Source of the DNA: Sipunculus nudus
Taxonomy: Eukaryota > Annelida > Sipuncula > Golfingiida > Sipunculidae
Assembly: GCA_026874595.1 (NCBI GenBank)
Contig: CM049313.1
Span: 65,044,159-65,108,158, forward strand
DNA: 64,000 nucleotides
Reading direction: 5' to 3'
Both the position numbers and the translations under genes were made by a program. Below the pieces are notes generated by a model. The model was not told the origin of the DNA. It was given only the letters and a program-made list of their open reading frames with translations, and did no database searches. Positions 38,208 to 51,753 of this stretch are shown here, one piece after another (position 1 is the first letter of the stretch; each line of letters starts with the position of its first letter).

Positions 38208-41200
38208 AGAGCTGAGGAGTTTAAATTACCGTCATCATTTACGCGTCCCCGGGAGGGGGGAGGGGGCAATAAAATTGGGTCACACCTGGATCAAGGCAAC
38301 CGGCGGCATTACGAATTAATTAGGAAGGTGTGTGAACTGATCGAACAAACAAAGTTAGAGTTTGCTATTCCTTCATTTACCCAAAAGCATGTATTGATTG
38401 AAGTACAGTATATTGTCAGCCACGGTGTCATTATAAATCGCTCACATATTGTGAGCATGTAAATGTCTTCTAATGTATAGCACTGACATTTTTTTTTAGG
38501 AATTTAACCAACAATTAATCTCTGTCTACATTCTACATTCCTTACGCATTCGTTTTATTGCATCCACAGCACTTACCAGTTGCTTGAAAAATCCGTCTAT
38601 GCCGTTTATGGCCTCCATGGCGCTGCTGCAGGGCCCAGAATGTTCCGGCCATTGAATGCGGGACAAGGAAGGGGGGTGGGGGGGGGGGGGGGGGTGTTAT
38701 CAAATATCCTTATCATTCTCATTTTTAGCAATTTTTATGTCATTAGTATTTACAATTAATGTCATAAGCTAGTGTTATTTTTTTGCATACATATGGAAAG
38801 AGAAATATTCAGAACCATTCAATTTGAAAATAATGACATTTTAGTAGAACACTATGCACAATAAGAAAACAATATAGAAATAAAATATGTTTGGTATTTG
38901 ATTAACTATCTTCAGTGTTTTTCATAAAAGCACGTATTTCTCAACAAAATTCATAACCTTCCTGCAGTAGCTCTTTCTTGGCAGTTCTCTATGTTTTTCA
39001 CCGTTTGTACCGTTCAGGGTATTACACTTTGAAATAACATCGCATTCCACTTTACGAATATTGAATATAATTCACCACAGTTACACATACCCAAATACCC
39101 GTGCCTGTAGATATGAAGATATTAAGAATGAATCTAGACATCAGAATTGCATATGTAATCATACAATATTTATAAGATAAGTCTGTGCGAAGATATATCC
39201 ATTTTTCTAAGTCTAGGTATGTAACATAGGTATGCACTAATTTCAAATAGTAATACATTAAAATTTTTGGAATGGCACAAACCTTTATGAGGTTGTATTT
39301 TTATCATACTAGATCTGTATCCCGTGAGTTTTGTGTAATTAAAATAATGACAATGGATAAAGTAACAAATAATTGGTTCTCCCATGACTCGTTAATCAGG
39401 TCTGTAACGGTCTGAATAGCCCGAATCAATTGGTTTCTATATTATTCTATTCATAGGCCAATGTCCATACACAAAGAGTTTCTCCCGTTAAAGGCCATTC
39501 ATCTATGAATTATACACTTTTCAAACCCATTTTGGCTCATGCATATGACATCAGTTAATGCTTGCATGCGACAAAGTTTATTCTTAATGTCCTGGTCATA
39601 TTAAAACCTCATTCTCTTTGAAAATCATACGGCGAAGGGCGCATTTTGAGGGCACGTACTTCCCTTTTTCGCCCAAAGAATCTGGAAGAGAAAACAATAT
39701 ATGTTATCGAACAACAGCACCCAGACTTACCTAAACTGCACCATTACATTTACAGATTAGTCCGTACGAATATATTACTTAAAACCAATTTCCAGGCAAA
39801 TAACATTAACATGTATGTTTTTTTGTGGTAAGGACTTCATCGAACAAGTAATATTTTGTAAATGTACGCATTTGCTATGTAAACAGAACGTGCTTCATTG
39901 AACTGTGACTTATTTGCTTTTGAATTTGACACCCTGCCGTCCCCAGAATCATATGGACAATAACCCTGTGTTTGTTATTTAGGTGTAAATAATCAAGGTA
40001 CATGGAAAAGTTCCATTGTTGAATCGTATGGGACGACCACCCAGTTTGTGTCAATCGCACTTGAGTATATTGCAGTCTAAAAATGGAGTATAATTTAAGC
40101 AGGCTAGGTTCTGCCTTGCCTTGCCAATACGAAGTTCAATTAACCCATTGTTTGACAGCTTTAGTGCAGTGCACCCGGTGTCAATGAACATTTTACGGTA
40201 ATTACTTTATAAGGTTACTGTTTTTCTATGTTGGGTTATTGTATTATGGACGGTTCCATTTGAGTGTAAGTAGAAATGCCCTTACCAGTGATTTCCCAGT
40301 TGATATCATTACCCTTCTATAAATAACATGGCATGGTAGACCAATAATTGATAAGTTGTCCGTACTGTACACTAGCGCTTTTAGATACAATGGGGATAAT
40401 TCAATGAATTCTACACCCCGAAGGTGGCAAATATGAAATTAAATAAACATCTGGATGGGTTGTTTGTGTGACTGAACACAGTTGCTACAGTCGGGCCTCT
40501 TTGCAGGCAGTGCACCGGGGCAAATGAAAGGATATTTTGACGAATCTAGACAGTTCTCTACCGGGTTAGATAGCTGTGGTGCAGTATTTCTATAACACTC
40601 TTACTTGCTGGTCTAATTAATAATGCTGTCCTTGGCGTAAACCTCACAACACACTCACTTCCATTAAAGGTTATAATGACCAAATGAAACCGGTGAAAGA
40701 GAAGCTCATTCCAAACATTTGCACAAGCAAACGAGCACACGCTTGTACGTACACACATACATATTTACCCCATTTTACGTAGATTATACTGGGGTTAGAC
40801 TAAGGATGAGGACAGATAGGACAAGGAACAAAATGACCGCGGTCTTATAAAGGTCTACTTAATGATCCAAGGTCTCGTCGGGTTTGAATGACGGACATTG
40901 ACTTTCAAATCACGAATGGCTCGCGTGATAATTTTCGAATACGGAATAAAATCATGGCAAAGCTAGGGAATATTGAGAAGAGGCAAGCAACCATGACAAA
41001 TTATACCATCCGGCATCTAACCATGCATGGCATGACAGGCTCTATCAGATCTGTCAGTTTCCGTGTGTATTCCGACATTTTAATGGTAAGTAACGAATAA
41101 TAAGCCTGCAGTTATTCTTAGAAGTCCGGGAGTTACAGCCATTTAAAAGGCTTTCGACCGGGTTCAGACCAATCCTATGCTCATCCTCAGGCGGTCAATT

Positions 41201-44200
41201 GGATTGTGTCAAGTTCCCCCTTCCGGAGATCTCTAACGATTTTCTCGCTACAGTATTTTAGTTGATTAAACCATCTGGGGAAGAGCAAACCATCGAGAAA
41301 AAAGCTTTTCAGTTTTGCAGATAATTTAAAAAATATGCAATTTCACTCGCACTTTTATCGATACTTATATTATAATCAGTGTTAGGCCATTTGTAACAAA
41401 GTAAGAAGAATGAACGATGTTAAGTGTACACTCAAAATAAAGCCAGGTGACATGTGAATGGAATAAAAAATATAATATTATTGGCAAATGTATAACTTTT
41501 CCCTAATGCGAGATATGCCATTTTTTTGTAAACTGACAGATTCAATTAGCTTTTGAAATCAGACCAACAACAGAAACACCTACACACAAACACACACCCT
41601 AAGTTTGACAATACATGTACTAAGGCCTCAATGTAACTCGGATGTTGTTAAAGAGCCGTGTTAATTAAGAGTAACTTTATCAAACCTAACTTCTCACTCA
41701 TGTTCATTAAGTATAAAGAAGTTGATTGGCTGTAATAAAACGTGGGTGATGATGTTGGTACATTTTCCATTACCGGTTTCAGTTTTCAACCAACAAAAAG
41801 TTATATATGTTAATAAAGCCTCCGTATCAACAGTCTTTTTTTGACGTTTTATTAGACTCAAATGGTGCTGGATGTGGGATTCTTATATCAAACCCAAGCT
41901 GGTTTTTACTGTGTTAATTAAGAACGACTTGCCAAGGAGCACAATACTGTGCTGTCACTTTTAATTTTCATATTAAAACAGAATATTTTATAAGGGATGC
42001 TCTCCTTGTGATATAAGTATTATATCGGGCATGGTGAGTAATGTACCCATGGGACTTTTTTTTCACGGGAGGAGGCGGAGTCATGCTCAAATTAGTTTTA
42101 TAATAGGAGACAAACAGTACACTATTCACTTTTAAAGGTTAACAAACGCATCGTGTTTTATTATACCGAAATGCGAGATAACTCTGTCATCAAGAAAGTA
42201 TATGTTTTTTTGTAATTTTTCTTTACTATTTTTAAAGTATGGATCTGATATTGGGAAAAGTCAGAACCTGACATGCGTCAATTGACTAACTGAAAAGTCA
42301 TACATATAAAAGATTGAATGATAGAATTTTGATCAATGATTCTAGATGTGGTTATTTAAATAATAAAAATATGTGATGGGAATGGGCAAATATTTCTTTA
42401 ATATACATATAACAAAAATCGAAACTCCATTATATTAAGTGGGAGGAAGGAAAATCCTGATTCTATGAGGGTAGCTTTTGCCCGCTTTGTTAAAATGGGG
42501 TGAAGACAATTGCTTAGTGAGAGTCCTTATTATGGAGTCCTTATAGTCCATTTATTGACTAGTTTGAACTACTCTTTGCTTTGAGATCTGTCGCGCATGC
42601 GGAAAATCGGACCTCCGGTCATTTGGGCCTTATTATTGTATACAAAAACACGTGAACTGTGTTTACTAACATGCAAATCCATAACAAGTTGTAAAAAGCT
42701 CATTGAGAGGTACTGAGTTCGTGTGTTGGGATGGTGTTTCCTGAAAACATTTGTATAAAACAAAAGTGAACTGATAATGTGGAAGAATAGGCATCAAATC
42801 GCTCATGATTGTCCCTGAAAAAAGACTACCTCTATACTAAATCCGGCGGCATCTGTTAACACGATGCTGGTGAAGCAGGGTATTCCATCATAGTGAGCTG
42901 TCGAGGACAGTCACATTGAATATGAGTAGGGATGACATAACACCCATAATTAGGGTCTCAGTGGTAACATTAATTATTAACCCAGCTGAGAGGTAGTGAC
43001 AGTGCCGGATTAAGCTGGCTGGGGCCTGTAGCATATCTTATAAAAGGGACCCATAATTTAGCTGTTATCGTTTCCCCTTGAACATTTGGACATACACTGG
43101 TATTTTGGTCTGTAGGATCGGGAAGTCAACTTTTATTTAATATGGCCGATATGTGAGTGCTTCCAACACGTTCACGAACAACGGTACATGTTTTACGTGA
43201 CAAATGGGTTCTTATGTACACTACGCATGTAATTGTCTACGCATCTCGTTAAAGCAAACGGTTACTGACATGAGCCTTGATTGTTAAGAAACAATGGGGT
43301 TCACAGTTCACCACAGGAACAAGGACGGAAAGACCCCTACACGTAAATAAGAACCCTTGCTCAAACTCACCTTTTAACACCCCATCCCCTCGCAATCCAT
43401 CTTTTATCATCCACCACCAAATATTATGAAGTATATATTTTGACTGTACAATATTACGAACACTTTATTTTTAATAATACAATTTTCTTTAAATCACCCA
43501 AAACTTCAACAACACACTATAATATAGTTAATATTTAAGAAGATTCAGTGATGCAATTCAGACAACCCCTTCTTAAATTTTCTCAAAATGAGATGCGAAA
43601 TTGGTATATCGCTGCGCCAAATAAAACACTATTGACTATATGGATCACTATATGGAATTGTTTCGAAAATTATGAATTTTGTTACACCTTAAAGTGAGGG
43701 GGAAAGGTACCCCCCCTCCCTTCCCCCGGGACCTTATAAAAAAAAATTGAGCATTCCCCGCTCTCCGTTAAACAAGGTCTATGATTAAATATCATACATT
43801 GAGCACATATGGGGGTTTAACTTAATACGATCTATAGGCAGCTTTTTTTACCTTTGCCAATTTGGGTATCCCTTTTCTTTTTTTCAAATGGAATATATAT
43901 CAGATTTACAGGACTGAATATTCAGCATCACATGGTTGAAGTGGAAAATTATTTGAGAAAAAAAGTCATATCACCTGAATTATTAAATCATATAATTGAT
44001 GTTTGCCTCAGTGGTTGAATAAATGTCAACGCAGTGTACCGCGGGGCCCAAAGACCATAGGTTTGCTACTTTGCTGCTAGGTAATTCCGGCGCTAGGTAG
44101 TGTAACATAATGATACTTAACAAACGACTTGAATATTCAATGATAACAAGAACGTAAACTACACTTTTGGTGTGTAAAATTATGACCAAACATTTAGGAA

Positions 44201-44373
44201 TATTAGGACAGAAAATTGATAAACAAATGTATACACAGTATTATCCACGGCACACATATACAAATGTGTACACACACAAATTATTTTCATTAAGAAAATC
44301 AACCATGAAATCATTAATTGTACTTAATACATAAATGCATGTGGGGATCCCCTTTGGGATGCTTCCAAAATCG
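38208..44373. other. Long featureless non-coding interval
   Basis: Six kilobases of AT-rich DNA without a recognisable gene, tandem array or complete transposon. Minor items are a poly-G run at about 38672-38694 and a hAT-like single terminus (cagtgccggattaag) at about 43001 with no partner. A GC-richer patch at about 43690-43735 is homopolymeric. Frames are 74 codons or less. Confidence 0.55.
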
Positions 44374-44622
44374 TATATGCATTCACTTATTCGGCCCATA
44401 TTCCCTGGTTCATTCGTACATAAGTGACTGTTGCCGACATTCCTGGCTGACGTCCCTGAATCCGGATCATGTGTTGGATCCTCACTCGAATCTAAACGAT
44501 TTTCCATTAGCCTATTCCCGAAATGCCCTGAAAATGTCATGAGATTCCATTCTTGACTGAGTTATGTTGCGAACAAACACACAAACACACACACAAACGG
44601 AGATTAACGCATACCCTCCTGG
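44374..44622 (+). repeat. Dispersed repeat family DR, copy 5
   Basis: Starts atgcattcacttattcggcc like copy 4 and follows the family order: ggttcattcgtacataagtg, gaatccggatcatgtg, attcccgaaatgccctgaaa, atgtcatgagattcc, ctgagttatgttg, a short CA-rich tail, gattaacgcataccctcctgg. The tail holds only a short (CA)n, in contrast to copy 2. Confidence 0.75.
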
Positions 44623-46023
44623 CTATTAACTATTTAATTAACTATGTTTGACCTGGCTTTATTGCTAATGGGTTTTCTCTGGTCTGACAAAGGCCGGTTC
44701 TGGTCCCTACGTCGTTTCTCAAGTTTCCCTTTTTAATGATTAATTTATAAATCAAATCTAGATTTAAAGTTATTAATGCTGAGTAGGCTTGTGATAAGTG
44801 AACACGGATGCGTCTTACTTAGTGGATTGAAGCGATACATACAGCGCCACCTATCTACATAAATGTAAGGTGATTCCGCTTTCAAAACACCTCGGCCAAT
44901 TGCTGCCAATCAGGCCATGGATATATGTTTTGGGCAAAAATACCACAAAACATATAGTATCATTCGATAGCTCTTACTCGTCAAAGGAAAAAGATAAATT
45001 TTCAGTTTTCACATATCATACATTGAAAAGCGGTAATTAGGTATATCATATTGACCTGATGTGTTGGTTGGCATTAAATATGGTCAGGTTCTATTGAACA
45101 CAAAAGTTCAGTTTATCATAGATGCTACGCTCCCGAGGCAGCGGAAATCTTGCGCTTCTAAGGAAGCTACTGATTTTCCTGCTGCCTGCTTTCACCGTTT
45201 ATGATGCACTCAAACACCAGGTGGCCTGCCTGCTGAAAAAAACCGAAACAGTCAACAAACACTCGACAGGCATCAGGCCCGCCCAGAAACCACGCGTGGG
45301 GCCATTCTCTCTGAGCCTGTGGCCTGTTCAAACGGTTGCCGGGGCGAAGAGCTGTCACTCAAAACGAAATGAACAAAATTAGCTCCGTGTATTCCTTGCT
45401 TGGCTGGTAAACCGTTTTGTCTTCCAGCACGAGGTCTCATCTGATTGGACCAAAATACAGTGCTCCCCTCTGGTGTAGAGATTCAGGATACGAGGTCATA
45501 ACAAACAGCGCTTACGATATAGGTAGTAGGCCTATAGGTAAAGCGCTGTGTAAAGAGCGTACAAAGATGCTTCATCCACTAGGAGCCGTCCCTGGCGAGC
45601 ATTTTAATCTTATGCGGAATACCAATATATCTAGAATGGTTGTCTTTCTGTTTCTTGAATCAGTGTTCTCTTATCGCTTAACGGTAGAATCTGTGAGGAC
45701 ATTGTTTTGCTATTACATAGCGGGTAACACTTGTGCACTAACTCAGCCTTGACAAGACCATGCCGCAACGGTTTCCATGGCGGCTCTCTATAAACATCCG
45801 AGGCTAAAATCCAACGGATTTGGCCGAGATGTTCCGAGTGGGTGATTCCGAATAATTCACTGATTTATGCTGTTGTGCTTGTTGGCAGCTAAAAAGAATA
45901 AAACACAAGCATAACATAAACACGGCAAAATAAAATGTCCCTGTGTTCTCTGTCTTAATAAATTCACTTCTGACAGTCATTAATTAATAATCTAGGTAGA
46001 TTTAAAGATTCATTGTTTGTGCG
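44623..46023. other. Non-coding interval
   Basis: A GC-richer patch at 45120-45370 contains an 86-codon plus-strand frame (45122-45382) without a known domain or clear splice signals. Another 111-codon frame (45417-45752) is likewise unrecognised. No repeat termini found. Confidence 0.45.
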
Positions 46024-46413
46024 ATGGGATATACCGAGTATATTGTGCTTATAATTTGGAATGACATGTTACGAATGTTGTTTACATGTGTTTGTCGCAT
46101 GTCCCTTTCTTGGCTCTGTTTGCCTACCATCACCACCAGGGGTGGCTATCACCACGCAGACACCTCAGTTACAGGCTGGACATTTTGTACCAAATACTGT
46201 CACGACAAGAGGTCAAGGTTTCCCTTTGAAGGCAGGACATTTTGTACCAAATTCTGTCGTGACAAAAGGTCCAGGTTTCCCTATGAAGTATTTATTTCTA
46301 TTGGACACAGATTCTTTTCGATACTAAAAGTACATAGGATTTTCATTTTTTCTGTGCTTCAGGGTTCCATTTCCGCAATTTTAAACTACAGTAATCCTTT
46401 CAGAGTAAATTAA
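46024..46413 (+). other. Weak coding candidate: 129-codon frame with an in-phase 57-bp duplication
   Basis: The frame contains two adjacent 57-bp units (46175-46231 and 46232-46288; 50 of 57 bases identical). In this frame both read TFCTK.C.DKRSRFP.E with Y/F, H/R and F/Y exchanges plus two synonymous changes; one W/R change lies at the unit edge. The overlapping frame also repeats but changes more residues. The pattern is compatible with a Cys-containing repeat peptide under constraint, but seven differences are too few to prove it. There is no signal peptide or family match, and flanks are AT-rich. The alternative is a non-coding tandem duplication of length divisible by three. Confidence 0.15.
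46175..46288 (+). repeat. 57-bp tandem duplication, two copies
   Basis: Unit 1 (46175-46231) and unit 2 (46232-46288) share ggacattttgtaccaaat and ggtttccct blocks, with seven substitutions and no gaps. Confidence 0.9.
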
Positions 46414-48499
46414 TGATTAAATTAAAATTAATTGGTTTGATAAAACTTGTCAAATACCTAACTAAGCATGGAAAACCATGGGAATGGAATTTCTTGATCC
46501 TTCCTGGCAGATATTACAAAATATCTGATAATATTTATAATACCAATCTTTTGTTTGCGGATAACTTAAAATGGGTGTTATTATTCACATATTAGCTTTT
46601 TAGATTTTAACGGGATAACGCACGTGAGATGCCAATTGTGTTGCTGTTTAAAATTCTCTTCACCTGTGCAGATGTGACACATATTGTTATCGAAAATTTT
46701 ACTTTTGCGATTATATCCCTTGCGCTAATAACGCGAATTTAAACTCTTGTGAACAAAAGGTCAGCCACAGTATCTAAATTATACCTGCGGAGAAATTAAT
46801 TGGTTTACACACATAGGCTTAAAGAGTGTCCTTGTAATAATACAAATGTTCATTCACCAAACCCGTGGCCAGCCAGTGACATAGATAAAACAAATAAGTT
46901 CAATACATATGTAATAATCACACTGAATGACCCTTGAAATAATACCATTTATCTGTTATATTCCAAAGCTGGTATCATTTTCCAATTATTTACTTATCCA
47001 CTTGAACCATTTTTACAACACATTTGGCAATGATGACACAGTTTATGAACACGTCAAATAAAAGACCAGTTACCGATTCAGCCACGGCAACCTCTATTAG
47101 GGATAAAAATTATTAGCAAGATTAGGTTGAAAAATCATATTCAACTAGATTCATTCGTGGAATATCCAAGGTTCTGTAAGAGGAATAGTTCTGTAATAAC
47201 CTGATACGGACTGAAGGTCGCTTACTTTAATCCTAGGCTTCCGGCAAAGATTTTTCCTATGTGGTTCACTATTCGATATAAAATTTACTTGTGCTTGAAT
47301 TCTCTGGGAAATCTCTAAAAAGTCGGCGAAGAATGGCAAATAATGCTAACCAACAAATCACAAAAAGAAATACGTTTTAGATAATGACATGTAGAAGCCG
47401 CCTGTTCGTATGTATTTATTCTGCCACTCGCCAGATGAAACCCGATACTAAGCGTGACAGTGTTAATACATAACAAGTGTACACATGAACACGTAACTGA
47501 TAATTAAAACCTGTTTGTTAATAGAATACCCATCAGTTAAGAGATGTAATGGTATGTTTTTGCTCCTTGGTGATCCTAAAAGAAGTCTCTATAGAAAATC
47601 CCCGGGGCGCCTTCTAAAAAAGCGTGACGTATGTGGAGAACCTTAAAGCACAAAAGAAATAGGGGAAGTATGAGTGTAATATTAAAAATATTGAAAACAA
47701 AAAAAAATGTTAACTGACATTATGGGAAATGTTATGATAGTACCCGCCGCCGTTGTTAAACCTCAAGTTCAACTAATGAACTGGCGGAATATTTGGGATG
47801 AGCAATAACATGCAGGCATTCCAAATTCGAACTGACCTTTCGGCCATTTAGTTATTTTAAACGTAAATCGCTTGGTTGATGTATTTTATCTGTTGGGAAA
47901 ATCCTATACATGGTAACGTATGTATATAAAATTAGCTTAAATACTGCTCTAAAAAGGGTTGGTACCGTTAGTTGTTATGGACTAAACGACACTGCTTGCT
48001 TTGCTGATGATCGGCTTCACAGATTGCTGCACAAGCCCCATGGTCATGCCAACCATGGAGAGATGGAAGAACAGATACATAAAAAATAATCAACCTTGGT
48101 TAACAGTGTCTAGGAGTACGGAAGAAACTTATCATATAGCTCATGCTGATGGTCTATGTTGCTTACAAGTTTCGTCAGAAGTAAGCACAAGCGTTGTGTG
48201 TTGGAAAGGGAAAGGGCAATGACAGTATTAAGTGGAAATGAAATTAAGAGAATCGATTCTATTCGATAACAGCTGCCTGCTTCCACAATGGTTGAGGCAC
48301 GTTTGCTTTCCATGCTATACTTGGAAGTGAGATATATGGAAAATAATATTAATCTTGCCTCAGCGAAATATGCAAAACTGTCATAAGGATAAACAAGTGA
48401 CCCAGGGGTCATGACGCTCAGCTGACCAGGAAGACATTGACAAAAGTAATTTTATCATCTGAATGTCAAATTTGAATGAAATACTTTTTCCAAACTTGA
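46414..48499. other. Non-coding interval
   Basis: AT-rich DNA with no gene recognised. Short frames at 47151 (minus) and 48001 (plus) have no known motif. Confidence 0.55.
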
Positions 48500-49592
48500 C
48501 CTTTTGTATAAAATCATCCAATATTCATTGGGGTACTATGGAGCTCTGTAGCATGAAGGATATGAGTAACAGACACCTATTTTTAAGGTTTACAAGATGA
48601 CTTTTCAGGGGTCTCCCAACATGTCAAAAAATAAAATTCTAGGTCCAGTTATTCTGATTTGTGCCCTGTTAACAGATGACCAAATGTTTATTCTGGGGGG
48701 TATTTCAAAGCCGCATAGGATGAAGGATATGGGTAACAGAGATGTAATTTCAGGTGCACAAGGAGACTTTTCAGGGGCCTCCCAGCATATCAAGAAAGGA
48801 GATTCTAGGTCAAGTCATTATAATTTGTGCTCTGTTAACAGATGACCAAATCTTTATTCTGGGGAGTACTTCGGAGCCCCAGAGCATGAAGGATATGGGT
48901 AACAGGGACCTTATTTCGGGTTTCCATGTAGACCTTTTATGGGCTTCCCTGGAGGTGAGGACAGAAGATTCTAGGTCCAGTCATTATGATTTGTGCCCTG
49001 TTAATATATGACCAAATCTTTATTCTGGGGGGTACTTCAGAGCCCCATGGCCCACAGAATATGGGTAACAGGGACCTTATTTCGGGTTTCCATGTAGACC
49101 TTTTATGGGCTTCCCTGGAGGTGAGGACAGAAGATTCTAGGTCCAGTCATTATGATTTGTGCCCTGTTTACAGATGACCAAATGTTTAAAGATCACAAAA
49201 GTAGAGAAAAAAAATCGTAAAAAATAAAAAAATATAGGTGGCGCCACCAATCTCCAGAAATTGATGAAACACTCCATGATCAATATCCATGCAAAGAATC
49301 ATGGTGATTAATGCATTAGTTGTTCAGATACTTGAGCTTTTGTATTAAATTTTGCATTATTCTGGGGGGTACTTCAGAACCCCATAGCTCGAAGAATATA
49401 GGTCATAGTGACCTAATTTCAGGTTTAAAAGGAGAATTTCCATAGACCTCCCAGGATTTCAAGTAAGAAGATTCCCGGTCTAGTGGTTACAATTTGTGCC
49501 CTGTTAACAGACAGACGCCTGGATGGCCGGACGGACGACGGACAAAAGGTGATCCCTACAGCTCAGATGACTTTCAGTCAGCTGAGCTAAAA
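48500..49592 (+). mobile_element. Pearl/HINE-like element I (166-bp monomers, ACGG tract, 3' hairpin)
   Basis: Four B-type monomers repeat with an exact 166-bp period (the ctaggtc landmark at 48641, 48807, 48973, 49139); the third and fourth are almost identical. An A-type monomer (ggtggcgccacc block at about 49238) follows. The last, distinct B-type monomer ends in an ACGG-rich stretch (ggccggacggacgacggaca, 49526-49545) and a hairpin (agctcagatgac/gtcagctgagct, 49560-49588, 11 of 12 paired), then aaaa. Tandem core, ACGG microsatellite and terminal palindrome is the layout described for the pearl family of bivalves, later linked to non-autonomous Helitrons. There is no protein-coding capacity; small frames are repeat by-products. 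The 5' boundary is approximate. Confidence 0.7.
49560..49588 (+). other. 3' terminal hairpin of element I
   Basis: Stem of 12 bp with one mismatch around the 5-base loop tttca, followed by aaaa. Helitron-type elements carry a hairpin close to their 3' end, which fits the pearl/HINE reading. Confidence 0.75.
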
Positions 49593-51664
49593 ATTGAAAA
49601 ATACAGGTGGCGCCACCAGAATGCAGAAACTGATGAAACATTTCATGATCAATATCCATGCAAAGAATCATGGTGATCAATATAATAATTGTTCAGATAC
49701 TTGAACTTTTGTATCAAATTTTCCATTATTCTGGGGGGGTACTTCGGAGCCCCATAGCTCAGAGGTTATGGGTAACAGAGACCTAATTTCAAGTTTTTAA
49801 GGAAACTTTTCATGGGCCTCTCAGCATGTCAAGAGAGAAGATTCTAGGTCCAGTTGTTACGATTTGTGCCATGTTAACAGATGACCGCATCTTATGAGGT
49901 CTCAAAAATAGAGGAAAAAATCGTAAAAAATCGAACGATACAGGTGGCGCCACCAGTCTTCAGGAACAGATGATACATCTCATGATCAATAATTATGCCA
50001 CAAATCATGACCATCATTCAAGTAGTTAATGAGATATTGAAGTTTTTGTATGAAATTTTTTACTTTTCTTGGGGGTACTTAAGGGCTCCATAGCTCGAAG
50101 AATATGGGTAACAGAGACCTAATTTTGGTTTCAATGGAGACTTTTCATAGGTCTCTCAGTGTGTCAAGAATGAAGATTCTAGGTCCAGTCGTTATGATTT
50201 GTGCCACGTTAACAGATGACAGCATCCTTAAAGGTCTCAAAAATAGAGGAAAAAATCGTAAAAAATCAAACAATACAGGTGGCGCCACAAGTCTGCAGGA
50301 ACTGATGGAACATTTCATAATCAATATGTATGCCAAAAATCATGACCATCAGTGATGTAGTTATTGAGATATTGAAGTTTTTGTATGAAATTTTTGACTA
50401 CTCTGGGGGGGGGGGGGGGTACTTTGGGGCCCCATAGCTCGAAGGATATGGTTTACAGAGACCTAATATCTGGTTTCCAAGGATATTTTTCATGGACCTC
50501 TCAGTGTGTCAAGAATGAAGATTCTAGGTCCAGTCGTTACGATTTGTGCCATGCTAACATATGACAGCATCCTTAAAGGTCTCAAAAATAGAGGAAAAAA
50601 TCGTAAAAAATCGAACAATAAAGGTGGCACCACCAGTCTGCAGGAAGTGATGACACATCTCATGATCAATAGTTATGCCACAAATCATGACCATCAGTCA
50701 AGTAGTTAATGAGATATTGAGGTTTTTGTATGAAATTTTTTACTTTTCTTGGGGGTACTTTGGGGCTCCATAGCTCGAAGAATATGGGTAACAGAGACCT
50801 AATTTCTGGTTTCCATGGAGACTTTTCATAGGTCTCTCAGTGTGTCAAGAATGAAGATTCTAGGTCCAGTCTTTACGATTTGTACCCTGTTAACAGATGT
50901 TAACATTTTGAAAGGTCTCAAAAATAGAGAAAAAAATTCGTAAAAAATTGAACGATACAGGTGGCGCCACCAGTCTGCAGGAAGTGATGGAACATCTCAT
51001 GATCAATATGTATGACAAAAATCATGACCATCAGTCAAGTATTAAATGAGATATTGAAGTTTTTGTTTGAATTTTTTTACTTTTCTGGGGGGTAGTTTGG
51101 GGCCCCATAGCTCGAAGAATATGGGTAACAGAGACCTAATTTCTGGTTTCCATTGAGACTTTTCATAGGTCTCTCAGTGTGTCGAGAATGAAGATTCTAA
51201 GTCCAGTCATTACGATTTGTGCCTTGTTAACAGATGTTCACATTTTTAAAGGTCCCAAAAATAGAGAAAAAAAGTCGTAAAAAATCGAAAAATACAGGTG
51301 GCGCCACCAGTCTTCAGGAAATGATGGAACCTCTCATGATCAATATGTATGCCAAAAATCATGACCATCAGTCAAGTAGTTAATAAGATATTGAAGTTTT
51401 TGTATGAAATTTTGGACTTTTCTGGGGGGTACTTTGGGGCCCCATAGCTCGAAGGATATGGGTAACAGAGACCTAATTTCTGGTTTCCAAGGAGATTTTT
51501 CATGGACCTCCCAGGATGTCAAGTAAGAAGATTCCAGTTCTAGCGGTTACGATTTGTGCCTGGTTAACGGACAGACGGACAGACAGACAGACAGACGGAC
51601 AGACGGACGACGGACAAAGAGTGATCGCTATAGCTCAGATGACTTTCAGTCAGCTGAGCTAAAA
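49593..51664 (+). mobile_element. Pearl/HINE-like element II (A+B dimers of about 337 bp, six copies)
   Basis: It directly follows the hairpin of element I and starts within an A monomer. Alternating A (gtaaaaaatcgaac, caggtggcgccaccagtctg) and B (ggggtactttggggcccca, tagctcgaagaatatgggta) monomers give B landmarks at 49846, 50181, 50526, 50862, 51199 and 51536, a mean spacing near 337 bp. The last B is of the terminal type seen in element I (aagtaagaagattcc, ggttacgatttgtgcc). It runs into an ACAG/ACGG stretch (about 51569-51617) and the same hairpin (51631-51643 with 51649-51661, 12 of 13 paired). Non-autonomous. It could be a tandem insertion next to element I or one element with an internal copy of its own 3' end. 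Confidence 0.7.
51631..51661 (+). other. 3' terminal hairpin of element II
   Basis: Stem tagctcagatgac/gtcagctgagcta with one mismatch and loop tttca, the same as at 49560. Confidence 0.75.
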
Positions 51665-51753
51665 ACTGCAGGATAAATCCTACATTAATTTAGATTCTTC
51701 AGACCCTTCAGATACCTTGAGATACCAGACAGTAAAAAAATATATATATATAT

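Noticed and set aside
43001-43030. hAT-like terminus cagtgccggattaag
   Set aside because: No complementary terminus or 8-bp duplication found downstream.
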